Assembly (NCBI GenBank): GCA_964498835.1
Contig: CAZCIX010000001.1
Span: 30,295 to 94,294, forward strand
DNA length: 64,000 bases
DNA from: JAGKXB01 sp964498835
Lineage (GTDB): Bacteria; Pseudomonadota; Gammaproteobacteria; Burkholderiales; Burkholderiaceae_D
Direction of reading: 5' to 3'
The position numbers and the translations under genes are program-made. Numbering within the stretch: position 1 is the first letter of the stretch; every line of letters begins with the position of its first letter. The notes under the pieces were generated by a model. It made no database searches. It saw only the letters and a program-made list of their open reading frames with translations, and was not told the origin of the DNA. This document shows, piece by piece, positions 45,009 through 54,504 of the stretch.

Positions 45009-45260
45009 GTGTTACCTACACCAGAACTCGTTAAAAATTACATCATGGGCGGACTCGATTGTTCGCATATCGAAGTTGAAGGAGACGGCCAGCACTTTAA
45101 TGCGGTCATTGTGTCGCCTTTATTTGCCGGCAAACGTTTGATTGCTCGTCATCAATTAGTCTATGCAGCTTTGGGTGAGCGTATGCGGGAAGAAATTCAT
45201 GCCTTGTCGATGAAAACATTGACGCCAGAAGAGTTTCAACACAAACAAAATAATCATTGA
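45009..45260 (+). CDS. BolA-family protein (IbaG/YrbA-like)
   Basis: An 83-residue BolA-fold protein starting with GTG after TAGGAAAA. The motif IARHQLVYAALGERMREEIHA contains the conserved His of the family, which can coordinate iron-sulfur clusters with glutaredoxins. In proteobacteria the gene is usually found between mla and murA, as here. Confidence 0.92.
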   Translation: MLPTPELVKNYIMGGLDCSHIEVEGDGQHFNAVIVSPLFAGKRLIARHQLVYAALGERMREEIHALSMKTLTPEEFQHKQNNH

Positions 45261-45305
45261 ATAACATTGAAGATATTGAAATAATAATAATAAAATTAAA
45301 ACGAC

Positions 45306-46571
45306 ATGGATAAATTACGAATTATTGGTGGCCATCGTTTAGATGGCGAGATTCCTATTTCAGGTGCAAAAAATGCTGCGTTGCCTATTTTATGTGCAGG
45401 TTTATTGACGGCTGACGATCTTGAATTATCCAATGTTCCGCGCTTACAAGACGTCGCCACCATGTTGACCTTATTGCGTCAAACGGGGTTGCGCGCAGAG
45501 CGTCGGGATGATCAGGTGATATTGAACGGTAGCGCGATTGATAAACTTGAAGCGCCCTATGAATTGGTCAAAACCATGCGTGCTGCCATTTTGGTTTTAG
45601 GACCATTGTTGGCACGTTTTGGTGAAGCCAGAGTGTCGTTGCCAGGAGGTTGCGCCATTGGTTCACGTCCGGTGGATCAACATATCAAAGGTTTGCAAGC
45701 ATTAGGGGCAGAAATCAGCATCGAAGCTGGCTACATTCATGCCAAAGCCAAAAAATTGAAAGGCGCGCGGATTGTCACGGATATGATTACTGTCACAGGC
45801 ACAGAAAACCTGTTGATGGCTGCAACGTTGGCTGAAGGTGAAACCATTCTGGAGAATGCAGCACGTGAGCCAGAAGTCACCGATTTGGCGCACATGTTAT
45901 TAGCCATGGGCGCAAAGATTGATGGCATAGGCACTGACAGATTGGTGATCCAAGGCGTGGAGAAACTACATGGTGCTACGCATAAAGTGATTGCCGATCG
46001 GATTGAAACCGGCACATTCTTATGCGCGGTTGCGGCGGCGGGTGGCGATGTATTGTTAAGCAACACGCGCAGCGATATTTTGGATGCTGCACTAGATAAA
46101 TTGCGCGAAACAGGTGTGGTACTGACGTCGGGTGATGATTGGATACGTGTGCAAATGGCGGCTCGTCCTAAACCAGTGAGTTTTCGTACCACCGAATACC
46201 CGGGCTTTCCTACTGATATGCAAGCGCAATTCATGGCGCTCAATTGTATTGCCAGCGATACCAGTCATGTGACCGAGACGATTTTTGAGAATCGTTTTAT
46301 GCATGTGCAGGAGTTACATCGTTTAGGCGCGGTGATTGAAGTCGAAGGTAATACGGCTTTCATTCGTGGCGTTGATAAATTAGTCGGCGCACCGGTGATG
46401 GCGACGGATTTGCGTGCGTCGGCATCTTTGGTCATTGCTGGCTTGGCCGCTCAAGGCGAGACCATCGTTGATCGGATTTATCACTTGGATAGAGGCTACG
46501 ACAGAATGGAGGTGAAATTGTCCTCAGTCGGTGCCCATATTGAACGAATCAGCGCACGGATCCCAGCATGA
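45306..46571 (+). CDS. murA: UDP-N-acetylglucosamine 1-carboxyvinyltransferase
   Basis: First committed step of peptidoglycan synthesis. The 421-residue product has SGAKNAALPILCAGLL, the active-site Cys in LPGGCAIGSRPVDQH and TEYPGFPTDMQAQFMAL. It overlaps hisG by 4 bp. Confidence 0.97.
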   Translation: MDKLRIIGGHRLDGEIPISGAKNAALPILCAGLLTADDLELSNVPRLQDVATMLTLLRQTGLRAERRDDQVILNGSAIDKLEAPYELVKTMRAAILVLGPLLARFGEARVSLPGGCAIGSRPVDQHIKGLQALGAEISIEAGYIHAKAKKLKGARIVTDMITVTGTENLLMAATLAEGETILENAAREPEVTDLAHMLLAMGAKIDGIGTDRLVIQGVEKLHGATHKVIADRIETGTFLCAVAAAGGDVLLSNTRSDILDAALDKLRETGVVLTSGDDWIRVQMAARPKPVSFRTTEYPGFPTDMQAQFMALNCIASDTSHVTETIFENRFMHVQELHRLGAVIEVEGNTAFIRGVDKLVGAPVMATDLRASASLVIAGLAAQGETIVDRIYHLDRGYDRMEVKLSSVGAHIERISARIPA

Positions 46572-47233
46572 CAACAACGAATACAAACACAAATACACAA
46601 TTAGTATTGGCCTTATCCAAAGGGCGGATTTTTGAAGAGACTTTGCCTTTGTTAGAGGCAGCAGGCATTCGTGTACTGGAAAATCCCGAAACCTCACGCA
46701 AATTAATTTTAGCTACCGATAATCCAGATGTGCGCGTCATCATCGTACGCGCATCGGATGTGCCGACTTATGTGCAATATGGCGCGGCAGATTTTGGCGT
46801 AGCCGGTAAAGATGTGTTGTTGGAACATGGCGGCGAAGGTCTTTACCAACCCATCGACTTAAAAATTGCCCAATGCCGCATGTCGGTTGCCGTGCAAGCC
46901 GGATTTGATTATGAAAATGCCGTCCGCCAAGGCGCACGTTTGCGGGTAGCCAGCAAGTACGTGCAAACAGCCAGAGAGCATTTTGCCGCCAAAGGCGTGC
47001 ATGTCGATTTGATCAAATTGTATGGTTCGATGGAGTTGGCACCCCTGGTAGGTTTAGCTGATGCCATCGTTGATTTAGTCAGTACAGGTAACACTTTGCG
47101 TGCCAATAACTTGGTGGAAATCGAACATATTATGGACATTTCATCGCGCTTAGTTGTCAATCAAGCCGCATTAAAATTAAAGCGGGAACGCTTGCAACCG
47201 ATCTTAGCGGCTTTTGAGGCGGCTTCTCAATAA
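46568..47233 (+). CDS. hisG: ATP phosphoribosyltransferase, short form
   Basis: First step of histidine synthesis. At 221 residues it is the short catalytic form that lacks the regulatory C-terminal domain and normally needs HisZ; no hisZ is in the window. Motifs are ALSKGRIFEETLPLLEAAGI and the PRPP loop VDLVSTGNTLRANNLVEI. The start is the ATG overlapping the murA stop. Confidence 0.95.
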   Translation: MTTTNTNTNTQLVLALSKGRIFEETLPLLEAAGIRVLENPETSRKLILATDNPDVRVIIVRASDVPTYVQYGAADFGVAGKDVLLEHGGEGLYQPIDLKIAQCRMSVAVQAGFDYENAVRQGARLRVASKYVQTAREHFAAKGVHVDLIKLYGSMELAPLVGLADAIVDLVSTGNTLRANNLVEIEHIMDISSRLVVNQAALKLKRERLQPILAAFEAASQ

Positions 47234-47257
47234 ACGATCAAATCAAGCAATTTGGTT

Positions 47258-47295
47258 CTGTAGGGCGCAATAAGCAAAGCGCATTGCGCCGTATG
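47258..47295. repeat. REP-like palindrome between hisG and hisD
   Basis: GGCGCAAT (47264-47271) and ATTGCGCC (47283-47290) are perfect complements around an 11-nt loop. This resembles a short intergenic repeat that is common in proteobacteria. It interrupts the his genes with a 108-bp gap. Confidence 0.6.
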
Positions 47296-47341
47296 TAGTC
47301 ACACCATGGTCCACAATACACAGTAAACAGAGAACACTGCT

Positions 47342-48649
47342 ATGCAAATCTGCAAACTTGACGCTACTGACTCCGAGTTCACCCAACAATTAAATACCGT
47401 CCTGGCTTTCGACGCGAGCATCGACGACGCTATCGAGCACACGGTGGTGCAATTGTTGGCGGATGTGAAAACGCGTGGCGATGCTGCTGTTTTAGAAGCG
47501 AGCAATAAGTTTGATCGCTTGCATGCCGCTAGCATCGCTGAGTTGGAATTGCCGCAGGCTGAAATGCAAGCGGCCTTGAATCAATTATCGCCCGAACGTC
47601 GCGCCGCATTGCAACAGGCGGCTGCACGGGTGTGTGCTTATCACGAGAGGCAAAAGCAGGAATGTGGCTCGGCAGGTTTTATTTATACTGAGGCGGATGG
47701 CACGGTGTTGGGTCAAAAAGTGACGCCGCTTGATAGAGTGGGGATTTATGTCCCGGGTGGCAAAGCAGCTTACCCTTCTTCCGTCTTGATGAATGCGATT
47801 CCCGCCAAAGTGGCTGGTGTAAAAGAAATCATCATGGTGGTGCCAACGCCCGATGGCATCAAAAATCCATTGGTGCTGGCTGCCGCCGCGATTGCTGGTG
47901 TGGATCGCGTATTCACTATCGGTGGCGCGCAAGCGGTTGCGGCTTTGGCATATGGCACAGCTAGCATTCCAGCGGTGGATAAAATTGTTGGCCCTGGCAA
48001 TGCTTATGTCGCCGCTGCTAAACGACGCGTGTTTGGTTTGGTCGGGATCGATATGATTGCTGGCCCGTCAGAAATTTTGGTGATCTGCGATGGCACCACC
48101 GATCCTGATTGGATTGCGATGGATTTGTTTTCGCAAGCCGAACATGATGAATTGGCGCAATCGATTCTGCTGTGTCCCGATGCAGCATATATTGCGCAAG
48201 TGGAAGCCAGCATGCAGAAATTATTACCGCAAATGCCGCGCCAGGAAGTGATCCGCGCTTCATTAACCGGACGTGGTGCTTTTATCAAAGTGCGGGATTT
48301 AGACCAGGCATGTGAGATCGCCAATTTTATTGCGGCAGAACATTTAGAAATTTCGACTGAAAATCCACAACAGTGGGCTGATAAAATCCGCCATGCTGGT
48401 GCTTTGTTTTTGGGCCGTTATTCATCCGAGGCATTGGGGGACTATTGCGCTGGACCCAACCACGTCTTACCGACTTCTCGTACCGCGCGCTTTTCCTCTC
48501 CCTTAGGTGTATACGATTTTCAAAAACGCTCCAGCATCATCCATGCCAGTGCGGAGGGTGCGCATAGCCTTGGGCAAGTGGCGGCTGAATTGGCGTATGG
48601 CGAAGGCTTGCAGGCGCATGCACTGAGTGCCCAATATCGAGTGAAATAA
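47342..48649 (+). CDS. hisD: Histidinol dehydrogenase
   Basis: Final two oxidations of histidine synthesis. The 435-residue product has GIYVPGGKAAYPSSVLMNAI, GPGNAYVAAAKRRVFG and the zinc/substrate His-containing AEHLEISTENP and GPNHVLPTS segments. hisC, which often follows in Burkholderiales, is absent and a terminator comes next. Confidence 0.97.
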   Translation: MQICKLDATDSEFTQQLNTVLAFDASIDDAIEHTVVQLLADVKTRGDAAVLEASNKFDRLHAASIAELELPQAEMQAALNQLSPERRAALQQAAARVCAYHERQKQECGSAGFIYTEADGTVLGQKVTPLDRVGIYVPGGKAAYPSSVLMNAIPAKVAGVKEIIMVVPTPDGIKNPLVLAAAAIAGVDRVFTIGGAQAVAALAYGTASIPAVDKIVGPGNAYVAAAKRRVFGLVGIDMIAGPSEILVICDGTTDPDWIAMDLFSQAEHDELAQSILLCPDAAYIAQVEASMQKLLPQMPRQEVIRASLTGRGAFIKVRDLDQACEIANFIAAEHLEISTENPQQWADKIRHAGALFLGRYSSEALGDYCAGPNHVLPTSRTARFSSPLGVYDFQKRSSIIHASAEGAHSLGQVAAELAYGEGLQAHALSAQYRVK

Positions 48650-48664
48650 ATTTTCTGGCTCATG

Positions 48665-48692
48665 AAAAAAGGCAGCTTACGCCGCCTTTTTA
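48665..48692 (+). terminator. Terminator after hisD
   Basis: AAAAAGGC and GCCTTTTT pair, with an inner GC/GC pairing around a TTAC loop and a single mismatch. It ends in a T tract 16 bp after the stop codon. It can also act on the facing gene. Confidence 0.88.
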
Positions 48693-48732
48693 GTTTTAAG
48701 CCTGTGTTTGCAAACTACAAACTATCCACGGC

Positions 48733-50384
48733 TTAGGATCTTGATGGAGCATATGCTGCGGCAGGTGCGGTTGGCAGTACATTGGTCGTCGTGACTGGCA
48801 ATGAGTTTGCTGTCGATGGAGGGACATAGGCAGCAGGTTCGCTTCTAGTCGCTGGTTTGTTGTTTTTCCCACTTNNNNNNNNNNNNNNNNNNNNNNNNNN
48901 NNNNNNNNNNNNNNNNNNNNNNNNNNNNNNNNNNNNNNNNNNNNNNNNNNNNNNNNNNNNNNNNNNNNNNNNNNAGGGACATAGGCAGCAGGTTCGCTTC
49001 TAGTCGCTGGTTTGTTGTTTTTCCCACTTGCTGCTGCATAATTTGCCGCGCAAGTGGACAATGCCGAAGGGTCACCATTGCTTTGCATGACACAAAGCAC
49101 AGCTAACATTTGTGAGTTCAAGTTGATCATGCTCATGATCTTGTTTTTGATATTGTTTTGCAAGTTAACCATAGCTTGGTCTTTCATGGTTTCCACTTCA
49201 GCTAAATACCCAAAAGGTGCAGGGATATCATAAGCGGGGAAGTTTGCTGATCTTGTGCCTCCTTCAAAACGTGCTTGTACGCAATTTTGTACGCTTACCT
49301 TGTTTGCATCGCTAGCAGTGATCTTTGTGCAAAATTTACCCTTAACTGACTCAATCACAGGTATGCAAAAACCTGCACAGCTTTCTCTGCTATCACCTTT
49401 CAGATCTCTCAATGTTTTGAGGATGTTTAGATTGGTTGGATTATCACTGCTCCATTTTATCCATGAGTTATAGGCCAAGCTTTTTGCATCCAGGTCAGGT
49501 GCTGGTACACCATTGCTGTCATAGCTGACTTTGGATAATGGGAAATAAGTCAAAGTATAACCAGCATCTATGTGGCGTTCATACTTATGCCAAAATGTTT
49601 TGACAGAAAGCGTCTTGCTCCCCATTGTGGCGCTTTTAATGACGATGCCATTTTCTTTGATGTCTTGCCATTTGTTATATCTGGCTTGCAGGTTGGCAGC
49701 GACTTGTATGAGTTTACAAAAAGCCGTTCTAGCATTATTAAATGCCGTAATTTGTGTGGAACTCAGTCCAATGTCAGTCGTAATCGCTGCTTTCAATGGA
49801 TCATATAACTTGCCATCTGGATTCAGTGCTGTTTGTCCACTACAACGATTAATGCTCAATGCGAGTAATGGTGTGTCAGACGATGTGATTGCCTGATAAG
49901 ACGCTTGATCATCGCTGAGCGTGGTTTGCGCTGTAGTCCAGGTTTTTTGTACGTTACTAATCGTTTTTACCCATTTGTTGGGGTCGTGCTCGAGAGATGT
50001 CACCGTAGCGGTTGTCGGAATTTGGCCATCACCCGTACCTGTGGCCGTTTTGTTGTTAGCACTGTTGACAGTCACGGTGTTGGCGACATTTGCATTAGCG
50101 CTTGTAGGAGTGGTAGTTGGACTTAAATTTGCTGTGTAAAAGGTTAAGCCTAATCCCGAAGCTGCGGTGAAGGCGTCATATGCAGAATTCAAATTATCAA
50201 TGCTAGGGATGGCAGATGTTGAGACCGCTGCACTTGCTGGTGAGGAGGCATTTTGCGCAATATACGCATCAACCAACGCTTTTAAGTCTTCCTTATTACC
50301 GGCTGTTGCTGAAGTTGCACACAGTGCCAATGCAATACTGGATACCAAAATGCTTGTTTTCTTACTTAGAATGAAATTGTTCAT
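48733..50384 (-). CDS. Large secreted protein of unknown function, about 498 residues once the gap is collapsed
   Basis: A Sec signal peptide (TSILVSSIALALCATSATAG) starts the protein. The mature part is Ser-, Thr-, Asn- and Ala-rich, with several cysteines in spaced pairs (NRCSGQ, AFCKL, ESCAGFC, KFCTK, QNCVQ). The uncorrected frame crosses an N gap into a wrong frame. Collapsing the 55-bp repeat plus the gap (155 bp) gives 1497 bp ending at the TAA at 48733. The true C-terminus is then a Pro/Ala/Thr-rich tail ending PTAPAAAYAPSRS. I recognise no domain. A 13-bp tandem repeat lies upstream. Confidence 0.72.
48820..49029. other. Assembly gap (100 N at 48875-48974) between identical 55-bp ends
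   Basis: Bases 48820-48874 and 48975-49029 are identical. As in the first such gap, collapsing them restores a single open frame, here 499 codons including the stop. Confidence 0.9.
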
Positions 50385-50432
50385 GGTTTTCTCCCTGGCG
50401 CATCATTGTTCGGAATTTTTATGTAACAACCC

Positions 50433-50586
50433 AATGTAACGATTAAATGTAACGATTAANNNNNNNNNNNNNNNNNNNNNNNNNNNNNNNNNNNNNNNNN
50501 NNNNNNNNNNNNNNNNNNNNNNNNNNNNNNNNNNNNNNNNNNNNNNNNNNNNNNNNNNNAATGTAACGATTAAATGTAACGATTAA
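50433..50586. repeat. 13-bp tandem repeat upstream of the secreted-protein gene, with assembly gap
   Basis: Two copies of AATGTAACGATTA (50433-50458) lie left of 100 N (50460-50559) and two more (50560-50585) right of it, with degenerate units on both sides (ATGTAACAACCC and GCGTAACAATTT). The true copy number is unknown. The array starts about 49 bp upstream of the minus-strand ATG at 50384, inside or next to its promoter. Confidence 0.88.
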
Positions 50587-50656
50587 GCGTAACAATTTGT
50601 TGCATTTGATGACTGTATCATTTTTGTGTAGAAGAAAGGTATTGTTTTTTATTTCT

Positions 50657-51646
50657 TTATATTTCTATCAAACCTGCTTGATGTGCTTGTTGATCGGCGT
50701 GATAAGAACTACGCACCATGGCGCCAACAGCTGCATGAGAGAAACCCATTTCGTAAGCAGCGGCTTCGAATTGTTTAAACGTGTCTGGATGAACGTATCG
50801 GCGTACGGGTAAATGGTCGTTGGATGGCATCAGATATTGACCTATGGTTAGCATGTCAACATTGTGTTCACGCATGTCGCGCATGACTTGCAGGATTTCT
50901 TCATCGGTTTCACCCAAACCGACCATGATGCCGGATTTGGTGGGGACGTCTGGATGCAGCGCTTTGAAGTTTTTTAATAAATTTAACGAATAGGCGTAAT
51001 CCGAACCTGGGCGGGCTTCTTTGTATAAGCGTGGCACGGTTTCTAGATTGTGATTCATAACGTCAGGTGGTGTGGCTTTCAGAATTTCTAGCGCACGATC
51101 CATACGACCGCGGAAATCGGGAGTGAGAATTTCAATTTTTGTTGTGGGGGACAGCGCACGTACACGTTCGATGCAGGCGGTGAAATGTGCTGCGCCACCG
51201 TCGCGTAAATCATCTCTGTCAACGGAGGTAATGACTACGTAGCTGAGTTTCAGGGCAGCAATCGTTTTGGCTAGATTTTCTGGTTCATCTGGATCCAGCG
51301 GATCGGGTCTGCCGTGGCCAACGTCGCAAAATGGACAACGGCGGGTGCATTTGTCGCCCATGATCATGAAGGTCGCGGTGCCTTTGCCAAAACATTCGCC
51401 GATATTGGGGCAGCTGGCTTCTTCGCAAACGGTGACGAGCTTGTTGGCGCGCAGAATGTCTTTGATTTCGTAAAAACGGGTAGAAGGTGAAGCTGCTTTG
51501 ACGCGTATCCAATCGGGTTTTTTTAAACGTTCAGCGGGAATGATCTTGATGGGAATACGGGTGGTTTTGCTGGCGCCTTTTTGTTTTTCATTCGGGTTGT
51601 AAGCACTTGTTTCTGGATGCGTGTTATTTGTCGTATCAGTAGTCAT
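50657..51646 (-). CDS. lipA: Lipoyl synthase
   Basis: Radical SAM enzyme inserting sulfur into octanoyl groups. The 329-residue product has the auxiliary cluster motif CEEASCPNIGEC and the radical SAM motif CTRRCPFCDV, with a C-terminal RSSYHAD. It lies 37 bp downstream of lipB in the same direction. Confidence 0.97.
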   Translation of the reverse strand: MTTDTTNNTHPETSAYNPNEKQKGASKTTRIPIKIIPAERLKKPDWIRVKAASPSTRFYEIKDILRANKLVTVCEEASCPNIGECFGKGTATFMIMGDKCTRRCPFCDVGHGRPDPLDPDEPENLAKTIAALKLSYVVITSVDRDDLRDGGAAHFTACIERVRALSPTTKIEILTPDFRGRMDRALEILKATPPDVMNHNLETVPRLYKEARPGSDYAYSLNLLKNFKALHPDVPTKSGIMVGLGETDEEILQVMRDMREHNVDMLTIGQYLMPSNDHLPVRRYVHPDTFKQFEAAAYEMGFSHAAVGAMVRSSYHADQQAHQAGLIEI

Positions 51647-51683
51647 AATGTCTGGATTTATTTGGTATTTGATAAATAATTAT

Positions 51684-52361
51684 TTAGCTATTTATTTCGT
51701 TGCATAAGGCTTCGGCTAAGGCAGTTTGCACCTCTGATAACGGTGGTTTACTGCCCAGCGTTTGCATATCTACCGTTGCTAAACCGGCATAACCGCAGGG
51801 ATTAATCCAGCTAAAGGGTTGCAAGTCCATCGCTACGTTTAGTGATACTCCATGATACGTACAACCATTGGTACGAATTTTTAAGCCCAGCGCGGCGATT
51901 TTTGCCCCTTGCCATGGTCCTTGCGCGACGTAAATACCAGGCGCACCAGGTTTGCGTTCGCCACTTAAGTCATAGTTTGCTAATACGTTGATGATGGCTT
52001 GCTCGATTTTTGTGATGAATTCCCGTGCTTGCCAGCGAGCATTGGAGGATTTACGGCGTAGGTCGATTAAGAGATAAATCACGACTTGCCCTGGCCCGTG
52101 GTAGGTCACTTCGCCACCACGATCAGTTTGAATGACTGGAATAGTATTAGGGTTTTGCAGGATATGGGCGGGATTGGCAGCCAGACCTAGCGTGAAAACT
52201 GGCGGATGTTCAACTATCCATAGCTCATCGGGTGTGTCAGTTTGGCGGGTATCAGTAAAGTGACGCATCGCTGCGTAACTAGTGGCGTAATCTTCTACGC
52301 CACGTTGCCGGATAATGATCGACGTAGGAGTCGCTACAGTTTCATGCAATTTGGCAGCCAT
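51684..52361 (-). CDS. lipB: Octanoyl-[acyl-carrier-protein]:protein octanoyltransferase
   Basis: Transfers octanoate from ACP to lipoyl domains. The 225-residue product has the RGGEVTYHGPGQVVIYLL motif, the catalytic Lys in AKIAALGLKI and the Cys in NPCGYAG. The ATG shares one base with the ybeD stop (TGATG); a GTG one codon upstream is possible. Confidence 0.95.
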   Translation of the reverse strand: MAAKLHETVATPTSIIIRQRGVEDYATSYAAMRHFTDTRQTDTPDELWIVEHPPVFTLGLAANPAHILQNPNTIPVIQTDRGGEVTYHGPGQVVIYLLIDLRRKSSNARWQAREFITKIEQAIINVLANYDLSGERKPGAPGIYVAQGPWQGAKIAALGLKIRTNGCTYHGVSLNVAMDLQPFSWINPCGYAGLATVDMQTLGSKPPLSEVQTALAEALCNEINS

Positions 52362-52636
52362 CACAACACGACTTTGACCATGGCGTGTCCACTCAAAGCT
52401 ATGTATAGGTCATCCAGTTGTTGCCGACTAGTGGCGCGTACGGTGGCAGTCAGGGAGAGATAATTCCCTTTGGAGGATGGCCGCATTTCTAGTCGACCGG
52501 CGTGGAATTCGGGGTCATATTCCAATACTAGTGCCAGTATTGTTTGAGCAAAATCATCCTGCATGACGCCCATGATTTTGATTGGAAAATCACAGGGATA
52601 AACAATCAAACTTTCGTCTTTATTTTTACGATCCAT
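52361..52636 (-). CDS. YbeD/DUF493 family protein
   Basis: A 91-residue protein matching the YbeD family: YPCDFPIKIMGVMQDDFAQT near the N-terminus and SKGNYLSLTATVRATSRQQL. Its biochemical role is not settled. Its position between dacA and lipB is widely conserved. Confidence 0.9.
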   Translation of the reverse strand: MDRKNKDESLIVYPCDFPIKIMGVMQDDFAQTILALVLEYDPEFHAGRLEMRPSSKGNYLSLTATVRATSRQQLDDLYIALSGHAMVKVVL

Positions 52637-52653
52637 AATAGTTGATATGCTGA

Positions 52654-53802
52654 TTATTTTCTCAATAAACGTATTGAATCCCAGGCTCGACCAAAAATGC
52701 CCGCTGGTTTGACTGATTCTAGGGAGAGCACAGGTAGTTCCATCAGCGTTTTGCCATCAGCCATCACTTTGATCGTACCGACTTTGCTACCTTCTGCAAT
52801 GGGTGCGAGTAAAGGATCTTTACGTTCCAGCACGGGTTTCAGTTTTGCAGCCCAACCTTTTTGCACGGTAACAAAGACGTCGTGTGTAAAGCCTATTTTG
52901 ACTTGATTTTGCGAGCCTTTCCAAACCTCAGGAGTGGCGACTGCTTGTCCTTTGGCATACATTTTGACGGTTTCAAAATTTTGAAAACCCCAATTTAATA
53001 ATTTTTGACTTTCTTGCGCCCTCATTTGGTCAGATTCTGTGCCCAAAACGACGGAGATTAAGCGCCGTTCACCACTGCCGTTGGGGCGTTTAGCAGACGC
53101 AATCATGCAGTAGCCAGCATGTTCAGTGTGGCCAGTTTTCATGCCATCAACGGTAGGATCCAACCACAATAGACGGTTGCGATTGGCTTGCGTAATTTTG
53201 TTGTATGTAAAACTTTTCACCGAATCGATTTTATAAAACTCGGGATAATCGTTAATGACGTGAGATGCCAAGATGGAAAGATCGCGTGCGGTGGAGTAAT
53301 TATCTGGACTTGGCAAACCATGTGGATTGGCAAAACGGGTGGACTTTAAGCCCATCCGTTGGGCTTCATGATTCATTTGTGCCACAAATGCCGTCTCATC
53401 ACCTGATACAGCTTCTGCCAATGCGACCGCTGCATCATTGCCGGACTGCACCATCAAACCATGTAATAAGTCATTGATGGAAACAGGCGTGGCTGGGTCG
53501 ATAAACATTTTTGAGCTACTGGCATCGACTTTCCATGCGCGGACTGACACGTTGACCTTTTGATCTAGACTGAGTTTTTTGTCTCGAATAGCAGAAAATG
53601 TCAGATAGGCCGTCATGATCTTTGTCAATGATGCTGGCTCAATGCGCATATCGGGATCTTTTGCAGCGATGATTTGACCGCTGGTGAAATCAAGCAGTAG
53701 CCAGGATTTGGCTGCAAGAGTGGGCGATGGCAGCGTTTGTCCGAATGCAGAGGATAGGAGAAGTAACGAAGCCGTCAGGAGGGCGAAAAATTTGGTTTTC
53801 AT
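52654..53802 (-). CDS. dacA: D-alanyl-D-alanine carboxypeptidase (PBP5/6 type)
   Basis: Periplasmic enzyme trimming peptidoglycan pentapeptides. The 382-residue product has a Sec signal ending near SSAFG. Active-site motifs are SLTK (EPASLTKIMTAYL), SGN (VQSGNDAAVALAE) and KTG (DGMKTGHTEHAG). A C-terminal domain ends in an amphipathic helix (GRAWDSIRLLRK) for membrane binding. Confidence 0.96.
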   Translation of the reverse strand: MKTKFFALLTASLLLLSSAFGQTLPSPTLAAKSWLLLDFTSGQIIAAKDPDMRIEPASLTKIMTAYLTFSAIRDKKLSLDQKVNVSVRAWKVDASSSKMFIDPATPVSINDLLHGLMVQSGNDAAVALAEAVSGDETAFVAQMNHEAQRMGLKSTRFANPHGLPSPDNYSTARDLSILASHVINDYPEFYKIDSVKSFTYNKITQANRNRLLWLDPTVDGMKTGHTEHAGYCMIASAKRPNGSGERRLISVVLGTESDQMRAQESQKLLNWGFQNFETVKMYAKGQAVATPEVWKGSQNQVKIGFTHDVFVTVQKGWAAKLKPVLERKDPLLAPIAEGSKVGTIKVMADGKTLMELPVLSLESVKPAGIFGRAWDSIRLLRK

Positions 53803-53866
53803 GGAATAGGATGGGGACTAATCAGACGAATCAATACGTGATCAAAAGACATGAGATTATAACTTA

Positions 53867-54490
53867 TCAACTCTGCCACGCTTGGATGAGTATATTTTTG
53901 ATATGGTGTAGTTTGCGATGAAAAAAATGATCCGCGCCTGGAATCACAATCACCGACAAGTCCTGCGGTCTGGCCCAATCAAGCACATCAATGAGCGGAA
54001 TGGTTTCATCCTGTTCACCATGAATGAGGATGGTGTTGGATGGCACATCTGGCATCGCCCATTTGCCTGCGGCTGTTCCGACCAGAATTAAGCGCTCTGC
54101 TGGAGTACCTTGTGCAATCAGCCGTTGCTGTAAATGCGCTTGTACAAACGTACCGAAAGAAAATCCGCCCATTGCCAGCGGCAAGTCAGGGTATTGCTGT
54201 CGCATATGATCCAGCAAAAACTCCATGTCATCTGTTTCGCCCTTGCCCTCGTCATGTACGCCTTCTGATTGGCCCACGCCACGAAAATTCATGCGTACGG
54301 CGATATATCCGATGGCAACAAAAGCGCGAGCTAAGGTTTGCACCACTTTATTGTCCATCGTTCCACCGAATAGTGGATGAGGATGGCCGATTAAGGCCAG
54401 GCCACGTGCAGGAGTGGCGGGATGATCAATGGCGCACTCCAGTTTGCCAGCGGCGCCAGTAAGGAAGAACTGTTGGGTTTGGTTATTCAT
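53867..54490 (-). CDS. Alpha/beta hydrolase, small cytoplasmic
   Basis: A 207-residue alpha/beta hydrolase. The nucleophile elbow is GGFSFGTF, the acid is in ILIHGEQDETIPL and the His in PGADHFFHRKL. HPHPLFGGTMDNKVVQTLA near the N-terminus is typical of a widely conserved proteobacterial group of unknown substrate. It is 14 bp downstream of the ferredoxin-like gene. Confidence 0.88.
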   Translation of the reverse strand: MNNQTQQFFLTGAAGKLECAIDHPATPARGLALIGHPHPLFGGTMDNKVVQTLARAFVAIGYIAVRMNFRGVGQSEGVHDEGKGETDDMEFLLDHMRQQYPDLPLAMGGFSFGTFVQAHLQQRLIAQGTPAERLILVGTAAGKWAMPDVPSNTILIHGEQDETIPLIDVLDWARPQDLSVIVIPGADHFFHRKLHHIKNILIQAWQS

Positions 54491-54504
54491 GTATTAATAA
54501 TTTT

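Noticed and set aside
50433..50586. CRISPR-like array
   Set aside because: The units are 13 bp, head-to-tail without spacers, and no cas genes are near.
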